DNA from: Acidimicrobiales bacterium
GTDB taxonomy: Bacteria > Actinomycetota > Acidimicrobiia > Acidimicrobiales > Aldehydirespiratoraceae
Assembly: GCA_041394245.1 (NCBI GenBank)
Contig: JAWKIR010000002.1
Coordinates: 1,426,001 to 1,490,000, forward strand
Direction: 5' to 3'
DNA length: 64,000 nt
Numbering within the stretch: the first letter of the stretch is position 1; each line of letters opens with the position of its first letter. Below, in pieces: positions 9,901-17,319 of the stretch. The notes below the pieces were generated by a model. That model was given only the letters and a program-made list of their open reading frames with translations, ran no database searches and had not been told where the DNA came from. The translations under genes were made by a program, and so were the position numbers.

Positions 9901-10111
9901 AGTCGAGGGTTCCCGCGTGATGGCTGCGTACCTCCACACCGGTCACGACCCGGAGCGGGCCACGGGATTGGTCGTGCTCATCGACCCCGACTCCGGCCTG
10001 TTCCGTATCCGGTTCTGGAACGGTCGCATCATCGAGATACGTCCGGGTGTGATCGGCGGAATCGACGATGCCGCGTCGATGATCTGGATCGTCGTCGACG
10101 AACGTTCGTAG
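6965..10111 (+). CDS. Large secreted heparinase II/III-like polysaccharide lyase with PKD-like domain
   Basis: The 1048-residue protein has a signal peptide (about 35 residues, ending ATAAAAQ), then an alpha/alpha-toroid lyase-like domain with NNHRSKSGAAM near 220 and the Tyr/His-containing GDGAYSEGPHYQRF near 278-291, then a heparinase II/III-type beta-sandwich from about 415 to 700. A PKD-like beta domain (about 818-905) follows, and then a Cys- and Asp-rich motif of the kind found in MopE-type calcium-binding stalks (CGDERDDDLDGLFD...DPDCDG, about 911-935). Fold assignment is by motif; the glycan substrate is unknown. GTG at 6965 and GTG at 6971 are both possible starts. Confidence 0.8.
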   Translation: MAVIRRFLVLMVAAGLGATTLGAVPPAATAAAAQDGRVVPGAGLPRPRAVFTPGSEADLAARLEREPYRSIFLDAHALHEARRLSRTPGDPDRNAQKDMARAARFLAFAYALDRTVINGEIVPFPDDATRRAAGEIVEELLLGLFNRSRFAVPPPIGGWDRDIDTAGEILQWSGAFDTMLGAGYDFGGNDRTIADLLIDLTSELYRNYTDPATAGGVANLHQNNHRSKSGAAMATAAVVLAEYAPGAADDPDGSRDPLKWWDYGTTQVDEALRHILVTGDGAYSEGPHYQRFTTETMAPFFGMWDRILGDDGWTTADGRRIPAIHTTAQFGLTQDWMLALTLPDGTLAPIDDSNTDEAHYFGALPVLPNRAAYAWRWATAEPAFVWEASTDLAVDSIVAFDDTIVPAPPAGSPTSFWYEGGNAVFRSDWSPDATMVIAQGEGITASLFGRDSTGAGRSPQSHEHIEPGSYLLYAEGSMLVLDPGYLSFGAHGQVLEARDHNMVLVDGVGPEAMLANSLDWLSDPYGPPPQDGFASIHSTLDTDRLDSAVVTTRYGGETDIELHRRFLFVDNRYLVIADEITPDGTGPVELDWLVHGNGGGSSGGTYVAGGDGGTWTQGGARLTTAIATSVGAPTITSRIEEHESPTDRGLALTHEVQYASVDATGPVHAVQVLIPSSLSDTAPTIATGTDADGAVVVTIDDPAAGRTATVSWVGEDLALLDVSSDAGDPIAFATTDHVSAGSVDLRAPGASAVGLSAIDRGGWEVIADDPAHSLYLDGVGPGHLDGACAAFGTGSQVRIDPSGSIRSRWVADPLDARPGAVVAAAPSRVGVGTRVPLDGRRSCDPAGDDLTPSWELVSAPRGSSWVLDGTDGWTPTLSVDATGTFRVRLTVTDEAGNVSDPVEVVIAGGDRCGDERDDDLDGLFDAADPDCDGPEPEPAVDAIGFITDTSYIGAIETSPDRADVRRDPSGAIDSIAMTAVEGSRVMAAYLHTGHDPERATGLVVLIDPDSGLFRIRFWNGRIIEIRPGVIGGIDDAASMIWIVVDERS

Positions 10112-10136
10112 CCGCCGAAGATCCGACAGCGCGGGA

Positions 10137-10184
10137 ATACGTCAACTTTGACATGGTTGTACGTTCTGATACGTCAATCTTGAC
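10137..10184. promoter_or_regulatory. Twin palindromic operators upstream of yceI-marR
   Basis: Two copies of ATACGTCAANNTTGAC begin at 10137 and 10169, exactly 32 bases (three helical turns) apart. Each contains the dyad GTCAA-N2-TTGAC (10141-10152 and 10173-10184), typical in size and symmetry of MarR-family half-sites. They precede the YceI gene, whose 3' neighbour is a MarR regulator, so autoregulation is the simplest reading. Confidence 0.65.
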
Positions 10185-10219
10185 GCATCTCCGTCACACC
10201 GACCGAAAGCACGTTCACC

Positions 10220-10777
10220 ATGAGCACCACCACCTCCTCCCTCCCCCTCACCTCCGGCACCTGGCCGGTCGACGCGGCGCACAGCAGTGTCGAATTCACC
10301 GTGCGCCACCTCGGCCTCAGCAAGGTCCGCGGCCGCTTCAACGACTTCGACGCCACGCTGACCGTGGGCAGCTCGCTCGACGACGTCGCCGTCACGGCCA
10401 CGATCGGCCTCGCCAGCGTCGACACCAACAACGCCGACCGCGATGCCCATCTGCGCAGCACCGACTTCTTCGACACCGAGAGCCACCCTCGCATGACCTT
10501 CGTGTCGACCGCCATCACCGATCGCGGCGACGGCTCCTACGGTCTCACCGGCGACCTGTCCCTCAACGGCGTCACCCAGACCGTGGTCCTCGATGTCGAG
10601 TTCAACGGCACCGAGGACTACCCGATGGACGGGTCGGTCCACGCAGGCTTCTCGGCGACCGGCGTGTTGTCGCGCAAGTCATTCGGGATCGAGTTCGACG
10701 TGCCGCTCGGGGCCGACAAGGTGGCCATCGGCGACAAGGTCAACCTCGATCTCGAGATCCAGTTCGTCCGGCCGTGA
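10220..10777 (+). CDS. YceI family lipid-binding protein
   Basis: The 185-residue protein matches the YceI lipocalin-like barrel, which binds polyisoprenoid or similar lipids: WPVDAAHSSVEFTVRHLGLSKVRGRF near residues 14-39, HLRSTDFFDTESHPRMTF near 77-94 and LTGDLSLNGVTQTV near 111-124. No signal peptide is apparent, so it is probably cytoplasmic as in other actinobacteria. It lies just after two palindromic operator-like sites and immediately before a MarR regulator; YceI genes are often controlled by such regulators. Confidence 0.92.
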   Translation: MSTTTSSLPLTSGTWPVDAAHSSVEFTVRHLGLSKVRGRFNDFDATLTVGSSLDDVAVTATIGLASVDTNNADRDAHLRSTDFFDTESHPRMTFVSTAITDRGDGSYGLTGDLSLNGVTQTVVLDVEFNGTEDYPMDGSVHAGFSATGVLSRKSFGIEFDVPLGADKVAIGDKVNLDLEIQFVRP

Positions 10778-10829
10778 ACACCGGAGCCGGGGCGGAGCCC
10801 CCACCCGTCCCGGCTCCCATGGCCTCAAC

Positions 10830-10842
10830 TAGATTGCCGCCC
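10830..10842 (+). promoter_or_regulatory. Possible leaderless -10 element of the marR gene
   Basis: TAGATT (10830-10835) is followed by 7 bases and then GTG at 10843. This supports 10843 as the start of the MarR protein and suggests it can be transcribed separately from yceI. Confidence 0.45.
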
Positions 10843-11346
10843 GTGGGGAACAACGGCCGCGAAGCCGACGTGCAATGGCTCGACGACGACGAGCAGGCGG
10901 CCTGGTGGGCGCTGCTGGAAGTCGGCTCGGGCCTCTTCGACGCGTTGTCGGCAGATCTGCGCAGGATCGCCGACCTCACCCTCGAGGACTACGAGGTCCT
11001 CCACCTGCTGTCGTCCCAGGAACACCACCGGCTGCGCATCGGCCGACTCGCCGACGAGATGCTCTCGAGCCGGACCCGGTTGTCGCAGCGGATCGACCGA
11101 CTCACCGAGCGCGGGCTCGTCGGCCGGGAACGCTGCCCGTCCGACGGACGAGCGATCAACGTCGTGCTCACCGACCGGGGCCACGCGCTGCTCGTCGACA
11201 TCGCTCCGCGCCACCTCGAGTCGGTGCGCCACCATGTCTTCGATCAACTCGACCCGGACGACGTGACGGCGATGGCAACCGGTCTGGGCAAGGTCGCCGA
11301 GCACCTCCACGCCCTGCGGGCCGGCGAAAAGCCCGCCGGCTGCTGA
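10843..11346 (+). CDS. MarR family transcriptional regulator
   Basis: The 167-residue protein is a winged-helix repressor of the MarR type: a helical N-terminus (WLDDDEQAAWWALLEVGSGLF), the recognition region RIGRLADEMLSSRTRLSQRIDRL and the wing GLVGRERCPSDGRAINVVLTDRG. The frame is also open from a GTG at 10774 that overlaps the yceI stop by 4 bases and would add 23 Pro/Gly-rich residues; I prefer 10843 because it follows a TAGATT hexamer and gives the usual family length. Its likely targets are the twin palindromes ahead of yceI. Confidence 0.88.
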   Translation: MGNNGREADVQWLDDDEQAAWWALLEVGSGLFDALSADLRRIADLTLEDYEVLHLLSSQEHHRLRIGRLADEMLSSRTRLSQRIDRLTERGLVGRERCPSDGRAINVVLTDRGHALLVDIAPRHLESVRHHVFDQLDPDDVTAMATGLGKVAEHLHALRAGEKPAGC

Positions 11347-11349
11347 TCC

Positions 11350-12942
11350 CTAGGCGGGGACTGCGGCCGCGTCCGCTTCGGCGACGAGCTGTTCGACGCC
11401 CTCCGGCAGCAGGAACCCGGCATCGGCCGCCGCCTGCGCCGACTCCCGCACCTGGGTCACATAGTCCTCATGGGTCGGATAGCGCGCCGCCAGCACCTCC
11501 GCGTCGAGCGGTGTGGTCGACCCGAACAACGAGCAGATCACGCTCGCGCCGGGCCGGCTCTCACCCGTGTGGACGGCCCGGGGGACGTCGACGTCGGGCG
11601 TCCGGATCCCCCCGAGCGCGATGCCGAGCTCGTCGCGGGCGATGCGACCATCGACGATCTCGAGCTCGGGTGCCGCGGCGGGCGGCGTGCCGTCGACCAC
11701 CCATGCCACCAGGTCGCTCCAGGCTCGGCGCAACACCACCGGCTGTGGACCCTCGTTGATCGGGCCGCACAGCTCGGTGAAGTCGGGAAGCACGCGATCG
11801 GGTTCGATCTCCCGACCGGACGCGTTGCCCCACACGAGCTGCGAGATGTCGGCGTGGGCGGCACCCGCGACCTCCCACGTCACCAGGAGGTCGGTGTCGG
11901 GCTGGCGAGCCGCGAACGCTCGGGCGACATCAGTCTCCGTCTGGAACCACAGGATCGGGTCGGCGAGGTCGGTCCGGAAGTTGAGGACCGCCGGCCCCGA
12001 GGCCCCGGCCGCGAGCGCGGCGCCGCCGAGGCGGCTGTGCACGAGGAACCCGTCGTAGATGTCGGCGAGCGGGTGCACGCCGTTGATGTAGGTCGTCAAC
12101 CGGCCGGCCGACTGTGATTCGCCGAGGGCGATGACGTGCTCGGGCTGCACGCCACCGAGCGGGTCGGCACCGTCGGGTCGGCGGATCGCCTGCGCCGCCT
12201 GGGAGAAGATGTCGTAGGAGAAATCGTCGCCCGGATGCTCGATCGGGGCATAGCGGGTGGGATCGGCGGTCTTGATGGGAGTGGCGGTGACGCCGGGGAT
12301 CGGGATGCCGATGCCGGGCCCGTCGACCCCGGAGAACTGCGCCGACACGCCCACCCAGGTCGTGCCCCGGCCCATGAGCTCGGGATAGAGGAAACCGAAG
12401 TCGGGATCGGCGTCCTGCCCGCCCGAGACGTTGAGCCATTCGATGCCGACGACACCGTTCGCGTCGGTGGGATCGGCCGGACGACGCACGAGGATCCGCG
12501 TCGTGAACGGCGCCGTGGCGGCTGGCTCGACCTCCCACATGCCGTCCTGGCCGAGCTCGCCGACCGGGGCGTAGCTCGTCGCCTCGCCGCTGATGAAGAA
12601 CTCCTCCTCGACGTAGCCATACTCGTCGAGCACCTCGCGGGGCGCAGGGTTCGCGGGCAGACCGCCACGATCGCCGCCGGTGACGGGTCCCTCGACCGTC
12701 GCCACGGCGACCGCATCGCCGCGCACGGGCATCGTCGTCGTCGTGGTGACGGTGGGCGTCGGGGCAACCGTCGTCGTCGCGTCCGCGATCGTCGTGGTGC
12801 TGTCGGCGATCGCCTCCGACCCGCTGCCGCCGCCCGAGCACGCACCCGCCAGGAGCACGAGGGCGATCGCCGGCGCCGACCATCGGTACACGACCGTCGG
12901 GCGAGCACACGACGGGAGGGTGTGAGGATGAGCACGGCGCAT
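11350..12942 (-). CDS. Secreted lipoprotein alpha/beta hydrolase (Abhydrolase_10-like)
   Basis: The 530-residue protein starts with a signal peptide and lipobox (VLLAGAC), followed by a Ser/Gly and then Thr-rich tether, then a large alpha/beta-hydrolase-like domain. The nucleophile elbow appears as IALGESQSAGRL (Ser in GESQS), and GAAHADI late in the protein is a candidate His. It resembles the family annotated as alpha/beta hydrolase domain-containing proteins, whose natural substrates are mostly unknown. ATG at 12942 lies 6 bases after TATCGT. The gene ends 4 bases from the convergent marR stop. Confidence 0.8.
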   Translation of the reverse strand: MRRAHPHTLPSCARPTVVYRWSAPAIALVLLAGACSGGGSGSEAIADSTTTIADATTTVAPTPTVTTTTTMPVRGDAVAVATVEGPVTGGDRGGLPANPAPREVLDEYGYVEEEFFISGEATSYAPVGELGQDGMWEVEPAATAPFTTRILVRRPADPTDANGVVGIEWLNVSGGQDADPDFGFLYPELMGRGTTWVGVSAQFSGVDGPGIGIPIPGVTATPIKTADPTRYAPIEHPGDDFSYDIFSQAAQAIRRPDGADPLGGVQPEHVIALGESQSAGRLTTYINGVHPLADIYDGFLVHSRLGGAALAAGASGPAVLNFRTDLADPILWFQTETDVARAFAARQPDTDLLVTWEVAGAAHADISQLVWGNASGREIEPDRVLPDFTELCGPINEGPQPVVLRRAWSDLVAWVVDGTPPAAAPELEIVDGRIARDELGIALGGIRTPDVDVPRAVHTGESRPGASVICSLFGSTTPLDAEVLAARYPTHEDYVTQVRESAQAAADAGFLLPEGVEQLVAEADAAAVPA

Positions 12943-12954
12943 ACCGAGACGATA
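12943..12954 (-). promoter_or_regulatory. Leaderless -10 element of the secreted hydrolase gene
   Basis: TATCGT (12954-12949, minus strand) with 6 bases to the ATG at 12942. The 68-base gap to the divergent PQQ-lipoprotein gene must hold both promoters. Confidence 0.5.
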
Positions 12955-13010
12955 ATCCCGGAACTTCGGTCGATTTGTGGCCCCTGGCTGCCCGGGGCGA
13001 CGCTTCCCCC

Positions 13011-14558
13011 ATGCACCGCCTCCGGATCCTGCTCGCCGTCGTCCTCCTGGCCGCCGCATGCGGCACCGACGACCCGCTCGAGAACCTCGCCGCCACGCCC
13101 ACATCGCCCGTCGCCACGTCGACCACGGTCGGCGCCGACACGCCGCCGGTCTCGATGCCCGATGCCACCGAACCCCGCGACTGGGCGCTCCCGGGCGCCG
13201 ACTACCACAACTCGCGGCAGGCGATCGGCTCCTCGATCGATGCCGGCACCGTCGAACTGCTGGCCCGGGCGTGGTCCGCGGAGATGGCCGGCCCGCTCTC
13301 CACCGTGCCGATCGTGGTCGACGGCGTGGTCTATGCCCAGGCGGGCAACGGCGCAGTGAGCGCCATAGACGCGTCGACGGGCGAGGTGCGGTGGACGAGC
13401 GCACCGACGGGATTCAACATCGGACCGTTCGGCGCAGCGGTGGCCGATGGTCGGGTCTTCGCCGTCTACGGGTCGACCGGTGTGGTCGCCCTCGACGCCG
13501 CCACCGGCGACGAGGTCTGGGTCGCCGAGATCACCGCAACCCCGACGACGGGCATCGACATCCAGCCGGTCGTCTACGACGGGCTCGTGTTCGTCAGCAC
13601 CGTGCCCGTGAGCATCAGCGGCATCTATGTCGGCGGGGATCGCGGTGTGCTCCATGCACTGGACGCGGCGACCGGTGAGGTGGTGTGGACGTTCGACACG
13701 GTCCTCGGCGACGACCTGTGGGGCAACCCCGACGTGAACTCCGGCGGCGGGTCCTGGTATCCGCCCGCGATCGATCCCGAACGGGGTCTCGTCTATTGGG
13801 GCGTGGCCAACCCGGCGCCGTTCCCCGGCACCGCCGAGTTCCCCAACGGCTCGAGCCGACCGGGTCCCAACCTCTACACGAACTCCGCGGTGGCGCTCGA
13901 CATCGCGACGGGTGAGCTGCAGTGGTACCACCAGGTCATCCCGCACGACATCTTCGACCGCGACCTGGTCCACACGATGATCGTCGACCTCGCCGACGGG
14001 TCCGACCTCGTCGTCGCCACCGGCAAGGGGGCGACCGTCGTCGGCATCGACCCCGACACCGGAGCGCCGCTGTGGGAGACACCGGTCGGTCGCCACGAGA
14101 ACGACGAACTCGACGAGATCGCTGCGGGGACGACCGTCTACCCGGGCACGTACGGCGGGGTGCTCACCCCACCGGCCTCGGCCGACGGAACCGTCTACGT
14201 CGCCACACTCAACGCGCCGTCGACGCTCTCCCCCGACGCGACCTTCTACTTCGGGGGCGACCTGGGCACGGAACCCGGTGAGGTCGTGGCGATCGACGCG
14301 GCCTCCGGCGGCGTCCTCTGGGCCACCTCGGTTCCCGGCGATCCGTTGGGCGGTGTGGCCGTCGTCAACGACCTGCTCCTCACCGCGCTGCTCGACGGCA
14401 CCGTGCTCGCGCTCTCGCGAGCCACCGGTGAGATCGTCCACGAGCTGAGCGCTCCCGGCGGGATCAACGGCTGGATGTCGGTGGTCGACGACACGATCTA
14501 CGTGCCGGTGGGCCAGGCGTCGCCGCCACAGATCGTCGCGTACCGGGTCCCGGGCTGA
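13011..14558 (+). CDS. PQQ-like beta-propeller lipoprotein, dehydrogenase-like
   Basis: The 515-residue protein has a lipoprotein signal (LLAAAC, Cys near residue 17), a short linker, and then repeated propeller blades with the A-x-D-x-x-T/S-G-x-x-x-W signature (for example SAIDASTGEVRW, VALDAATGDEVW, HALDAATGEVVW, VAIDAASGGVLW). Such proteins include quinoprotein alcohol dehydrogenases and polyvinyl-alcohol dehydrogenases; the segment with HDIFDRDLVHTM resembles the former. Whether it binds PQQ cannot be settled here, and no PQQ synthesis genes are in the window. A related lipoprotein lies at 57032. Confidence 0.85.
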   Translation: MHRLRILLAVVLLAAACGTDDPLENLAATPTSPVATSTTVGADTPPVSMPDATEPRDWALPGADYHNSRQAIGSSIDAGTVELLARAWSAEMAGPLSTVPIVVDGVVYAQAGNGAVSAIDASTGEVRWTSAPTGFNIGPFGAAVADGRVFAVYGSTGVVALDAATGDEVWVAEITATPTTGIDIQPVVYDGLVFVSTVPVSISGIYVGGDRGVLHALDAATGEVVWTFDTVLGDDLWGNPDVNSGGGSWYPPAIDPERGLVYWGVANPAPFPGTAEFPNGSSRPGPNLYTNSAVALDIATGELQWYHQVIPHDIFDRDLVHTMIVDLADGSDLVVATGKGATVVGIDPDTGAPLWETPVGRHENDELDEIAAGTTVYPGTYGGVLTPPASADGTVYVATLNAPSTLSPDATFYFGGDLGTEPGEVVAIDAASGGVLWATSVPGDPLGGVAVVNDLLLTALLDGTVLALSRATGEIVHELSAPGGINGWMSVVDDTIYVPVGQASPPQIVAYRVPG

Positions 14559-14681
14559 CGACAGCGCCGCGAGTGGAATCATTCCTCCCCCGAGGCCCTC
14601 GGCGGGACTGCAGCCATCGGGACCACCCGCACTACCATCCCGTGCTGGTCGGACCGCGACGAACGGCCGAGGGGGCACAAC

Positions 14682-15917
14682 ATGCAACAGCGACGAATCG
14701 AGTACGCCGGGTCGGTCCATGACCAGCGCGAGATCGACGCGGTCATTGCCGTGTTGACGGGCGGCCCCACCGCGTTGCGTATCGGCCGCAACGTCCGGGC
14801 GATGGAACAGCGCGTGGCCGAACTGTTCGGCATGTCCCGAGGCGTCATGGTCAACTCGGGGTCCTCCGCGCTCTACCTCGCTGTCGAACTCCTCGACCTC
14901 GACCCCGGGGACGAGATCATCACCTCGTCGGTCACCTTCTCGACCGACATCGCCCCGATGTACCGGGCCGGCCTCGTCCCCGTCTTCGTCGATGTCACCC
15001 CCGACACATTCCAGATCGACGTCGAGCGCATCGAAGAGATGATCGGGCCGCGCACCAAGGCGATCCTCGCCCCCAACCTCATCGGCAATGCGCCCGACTG
15101 GGATCGCATCCGCGAGATCGCCGACCGCCACGACCTGATGGTCATCGAGGACTCGTGCGATGCGCTCGGGCTCACCCTTCGCGGCACGCCGACCGGCACC
15201 CGCGCCGACATCACGGTCACCAGCTTCGCCCTGTCCCACATCATCACGGCGGCCGGCACGGGAGGCATGGTCTGCGTCCACGACGACGATCTCGCCGACC
15301 GCGCACTCCTGCTGCGCCGTTGGGGACGCCGATCGGAGATCCAGCTGTTCGGGTCCCGCAAGGGTGAAGGCGATCGATTCTTCTCCGCCATCGACAGCGG
15401 CCCGGGCGACCGGGAACTCGAGTACGACAACCTGTTCATCTTCGACGAGGTGGGCTGGAACTTCGAACCGTCGGAGATCTCCGCGGCCTTCGGTCTGGTC
15501 CAACTCGACAAGCTGCCCGACAATCTCGCCCGTCGGCAGCGGAGCTTCGAGCTCACCGCCGCGGGCGTGGCACGCCACCCCGACCTGTTCACGCTGCCCA
15601 GCCTCACCGACGGCGTCGAGACCGGCTGGCACATGTTCCCGTTCCTCATCAACCCGGCGTCGGGCATCCGCCGCAGCGAACTCCAGCAGTGGATGGAGTC
15701 CCACGGCGTCGACACCCGCATGGTCTGGACCGGCAACGCCGCCCGGCAGCCGGCCTTCCACGGCAAGCCGATGCGGCTTCCCCCCGACGGGCTTCCCAAT
15801 GCCGACCACGTGATGGAGTGGGGTCTGGTGCTGCCCAACAGCCACTCGCTCGACGACGACGACTGTGCCTACATCGGCGAGTGCCTCACCGCGTTCGTCG
15901 AACGCGACGAACGCTGA
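14682..15917 (+). CDS. DegT/DnrJ-fold sugar enzyme with His replacing the PLP lysine (3-dehydratase-like)
   Basis: The 411-residue protein has the fold-type I PLP architecture: GVMVNSGSSALYLAVELL near 54-71 for phosphate binding, and VIEDSCDALG near 154-163, with Asp157 expected to pair with the cofactor nitrogen. The segment that normally carries the Schiff-base lysine reads TSFALSHIITAAGTGGM, so residue 186 is His, not Lys. In this family His at that place marks ColD and E1/RfbH 3-dehydratases of GDP- or CDP-6-deoxysugars rather than aminotransferases. The four-Cys [2Fe-2S] pattern of E1 is not evident, favouring a ColD-like reaction. The activity is inferred. A -10-like TACCAT and GAGGGGG precede the start. 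Confidence 0.8.
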   Translation: MQQRRIEYAGSVHDQREIDAVIAVLTGGPTALRIGRNVRAMEQRVAELFGMSRGVMVNSGSSALYLAVELLDLDPGDEIITSSVTFSTDIAPMYRAGLVPVFVDVTPDTFQIDVERIEEMIGPRTKAILAPNLIGNAPDWDRIREIADRHDLMVIEDSCDALGLTLRGTPTGTRADITVTSFALSHIITAAGTGGMVCVHDDDLADRALLLRRWGRRSEIQLFGSRKGEGDRFFSAIDSGPGDRELEYDNLFIFDEVGWNFEPSEISAAFGLVQLDKLPDNLARRQRSFELTAAGVARHPDLFTLPSLTDGVETGWHMFPFLINPASGIRRSELQQWMESHGVDTRMVWTGNAARQPAFHGKPMRLPPDGLPNADHVMEWGLVLPNSHSLDDDDCAYIGECLTAFVERDER

Positions 15918-15919
15918 GC

Positions 15920-17308
15920 ATGCGGCACGCCTGGGCGACGGTCGCCGTCGTGGCCATGGCGACCTTCCAGGTCGCCATGACCCTGTCGGCGGTCTTCGTG
16001 GTCTTCGTCGACCTGGGCGACTATTTCCCCGAGGCGAGCAATGCCGAGCTCTCGTGGGCGATCAACTCCTTCACGATCGTGAGCGCGTCGACGGTGGTCC
16101 TCGGCGCCGCCATCGGCGACCAGTGGGGTCGCAAGCGGATCGCATTGCTGGGCACCGCACTCTTCGCCGCCGGCTCGGTCGTCGCCGGCACGGCACCCGG
16201 GGTCGGCATCCTGATCTTCGGCCGCTGCATCCAGGCCCTCGGTGCCGCACTGTCGGGGCCGTCGTCACTCGCGCTCGTGTTGGAGGCATTTCCCTTCGAG
16301 CGCCGCGGGATCGCGATCGGCGTCTTCACGATGGGCGGCGGGCTCGCCGCTGCAGCCGGCCCCGCGGTCGGCGGCTTCATCGTCGAACACCTGGGGTGGC
16401 GGTGGGCCTTCCTCGTGGTCGTGCCCGTCGGTGTGCTGTCGGTCGTCGTGGGTGCGATCGTCTTCAAGGAGAGCTACGGGGTCCGCCGCGAACGACTCCC
16501 CGACCCCATCGGTTCGCTGATGCTGATGTTCGGCGTCGGTTCGCTGATCCTGGCTCTCGTCCAGACCGACGAGTGGGGGTGGCTCGACCGCCGCACCCTG
16601 ACCGCGACGGTCGCCGGCCTGCTGCTCGTCACCGCACTGCTCGTCCGCTCCGCGCGCCATCCGGCCCCGATCATCGATCTGACCCTGTATCGCCATCGCA
16701 GCTTTCGGGCCGGCAACGTCAGCCTCGCGACGTTCGCGGCCAGCTTCTTCACGATGCAGTTCGCGGCGATCTTCTTCCTGACCGAGGTGTGGGGCTACGA
16801 GATCGGACGGGCGGGCCTGCTCGCCTCTCCCTTCTTCCTGGCCACCGGCCTGATGGGCCCCGTGGCCGGTCGCATGGTGGATCGCGTCGGCCCGCGCCCG
16901 GTCGTCGCCACCGGTGCCGCGCTCTGGACCGTTGCCATCCTGGTTCTGGCGTTGGTGATCGGCGAAGAACCTGCGATCGGGCTCTGGCTGGTGGTGGTCG
17001 TGACCGGGGGCATCGGGTCCGGCCTGTTCTGGGGGGCCGCGCCGACCCTGGCCGTCGAGGAGCTCGACGGGCCGGGCTTCGCTCGAGCCGGCGGCATCAA
17101 CCAGACGATGCAGAACACCGGCAACGCGCTGGCCATCGCGATCGCCATCACCCTCCTCGGCAACGACCCGTCGATCACCGACTTCACGCCGGTGTTCGCG
17201 ATGATCGTCGGCGTCGGGGCGTTGACCACTGCGATCGCTTGGAGTGCCGGTCCCCGGTTGGGCCGGACTCCGGTGCCGCCGCTGCCGGCGACCACGTTCA
17301 TCGAATAG
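15920..17308 (+). CDS. MFS drug/metabolite exporter, DHA2 (EmrB/QacA) type
   Basis: The 462-residue membrane protein has about 14 hydrophobic segments. Motif A appears as GAAIGDQWGRKRI and the antiporter motif C region as GGGLAAAAGPAVGGFI, both typical of proton-driven drug exporters. ATG lies 2 bases after the DegT-type gene stop, so the two are co-transcribed and a sugar or glycoside export role is possible, but nothing in the sequence fixes the substrate. Confidence 0.88.
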   Translation: MRHAWATVAVVAMATFQVAMTLSAVFVVFVDLGDYFPEASNAELSWAINSFTIVSASTVVLGAAIGDQWGRKRIALLGTALFAAGSVVAGTAPGVGILIFGRCIQALGAALSGPSSLALVLEAFPFERRGIAIGVFTMGGGLAAAAGPAVGGFIVEHLGWRWAFLVVVPVGVLSVVVGAIVFKESYGVRRERLPDPIGSLMLMFGVGSLILALVQTDEWGWLDRRTLTATVAGLLLVTALLVRSARHPAPIIDLTLYRHRSFRAGNVSLATFAASFFTMQFAAIFFLTEVWGYEIGRAGLLASPFFLATGLMGPVAGRMVDRVGPRPVVATGAALWTVAILVLALVIGEEPAIGLWLVVVVTGGIGSGLFWGAAPTLAVEELDGPGFARAGGINQTMQNTGNALAIAIAITLLGNDPSITDFTPVFAMIVGVGALTTAIAWSAGPRLGRTPVPPLPATTFIE

Positions 17309-17319
17309 GGGGAGACGAC

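Noticed and set aside
9097..10842. Long frame continuing upstream of the MarR protein.
   Set aside because: It lies across the heparinase-like and YceI genes in another frame and has the Arg-rich composition of a shadow. MarR begins at 10843, or at the earliest 10774.
12096..15845. Minus-strand frame of over 1200 codons.
   Set aside because: It is antisense to the PQQ lipoprotein and DegT-type genes, both strongly supported on the plus strand. Long shadows are expected at this GC content.
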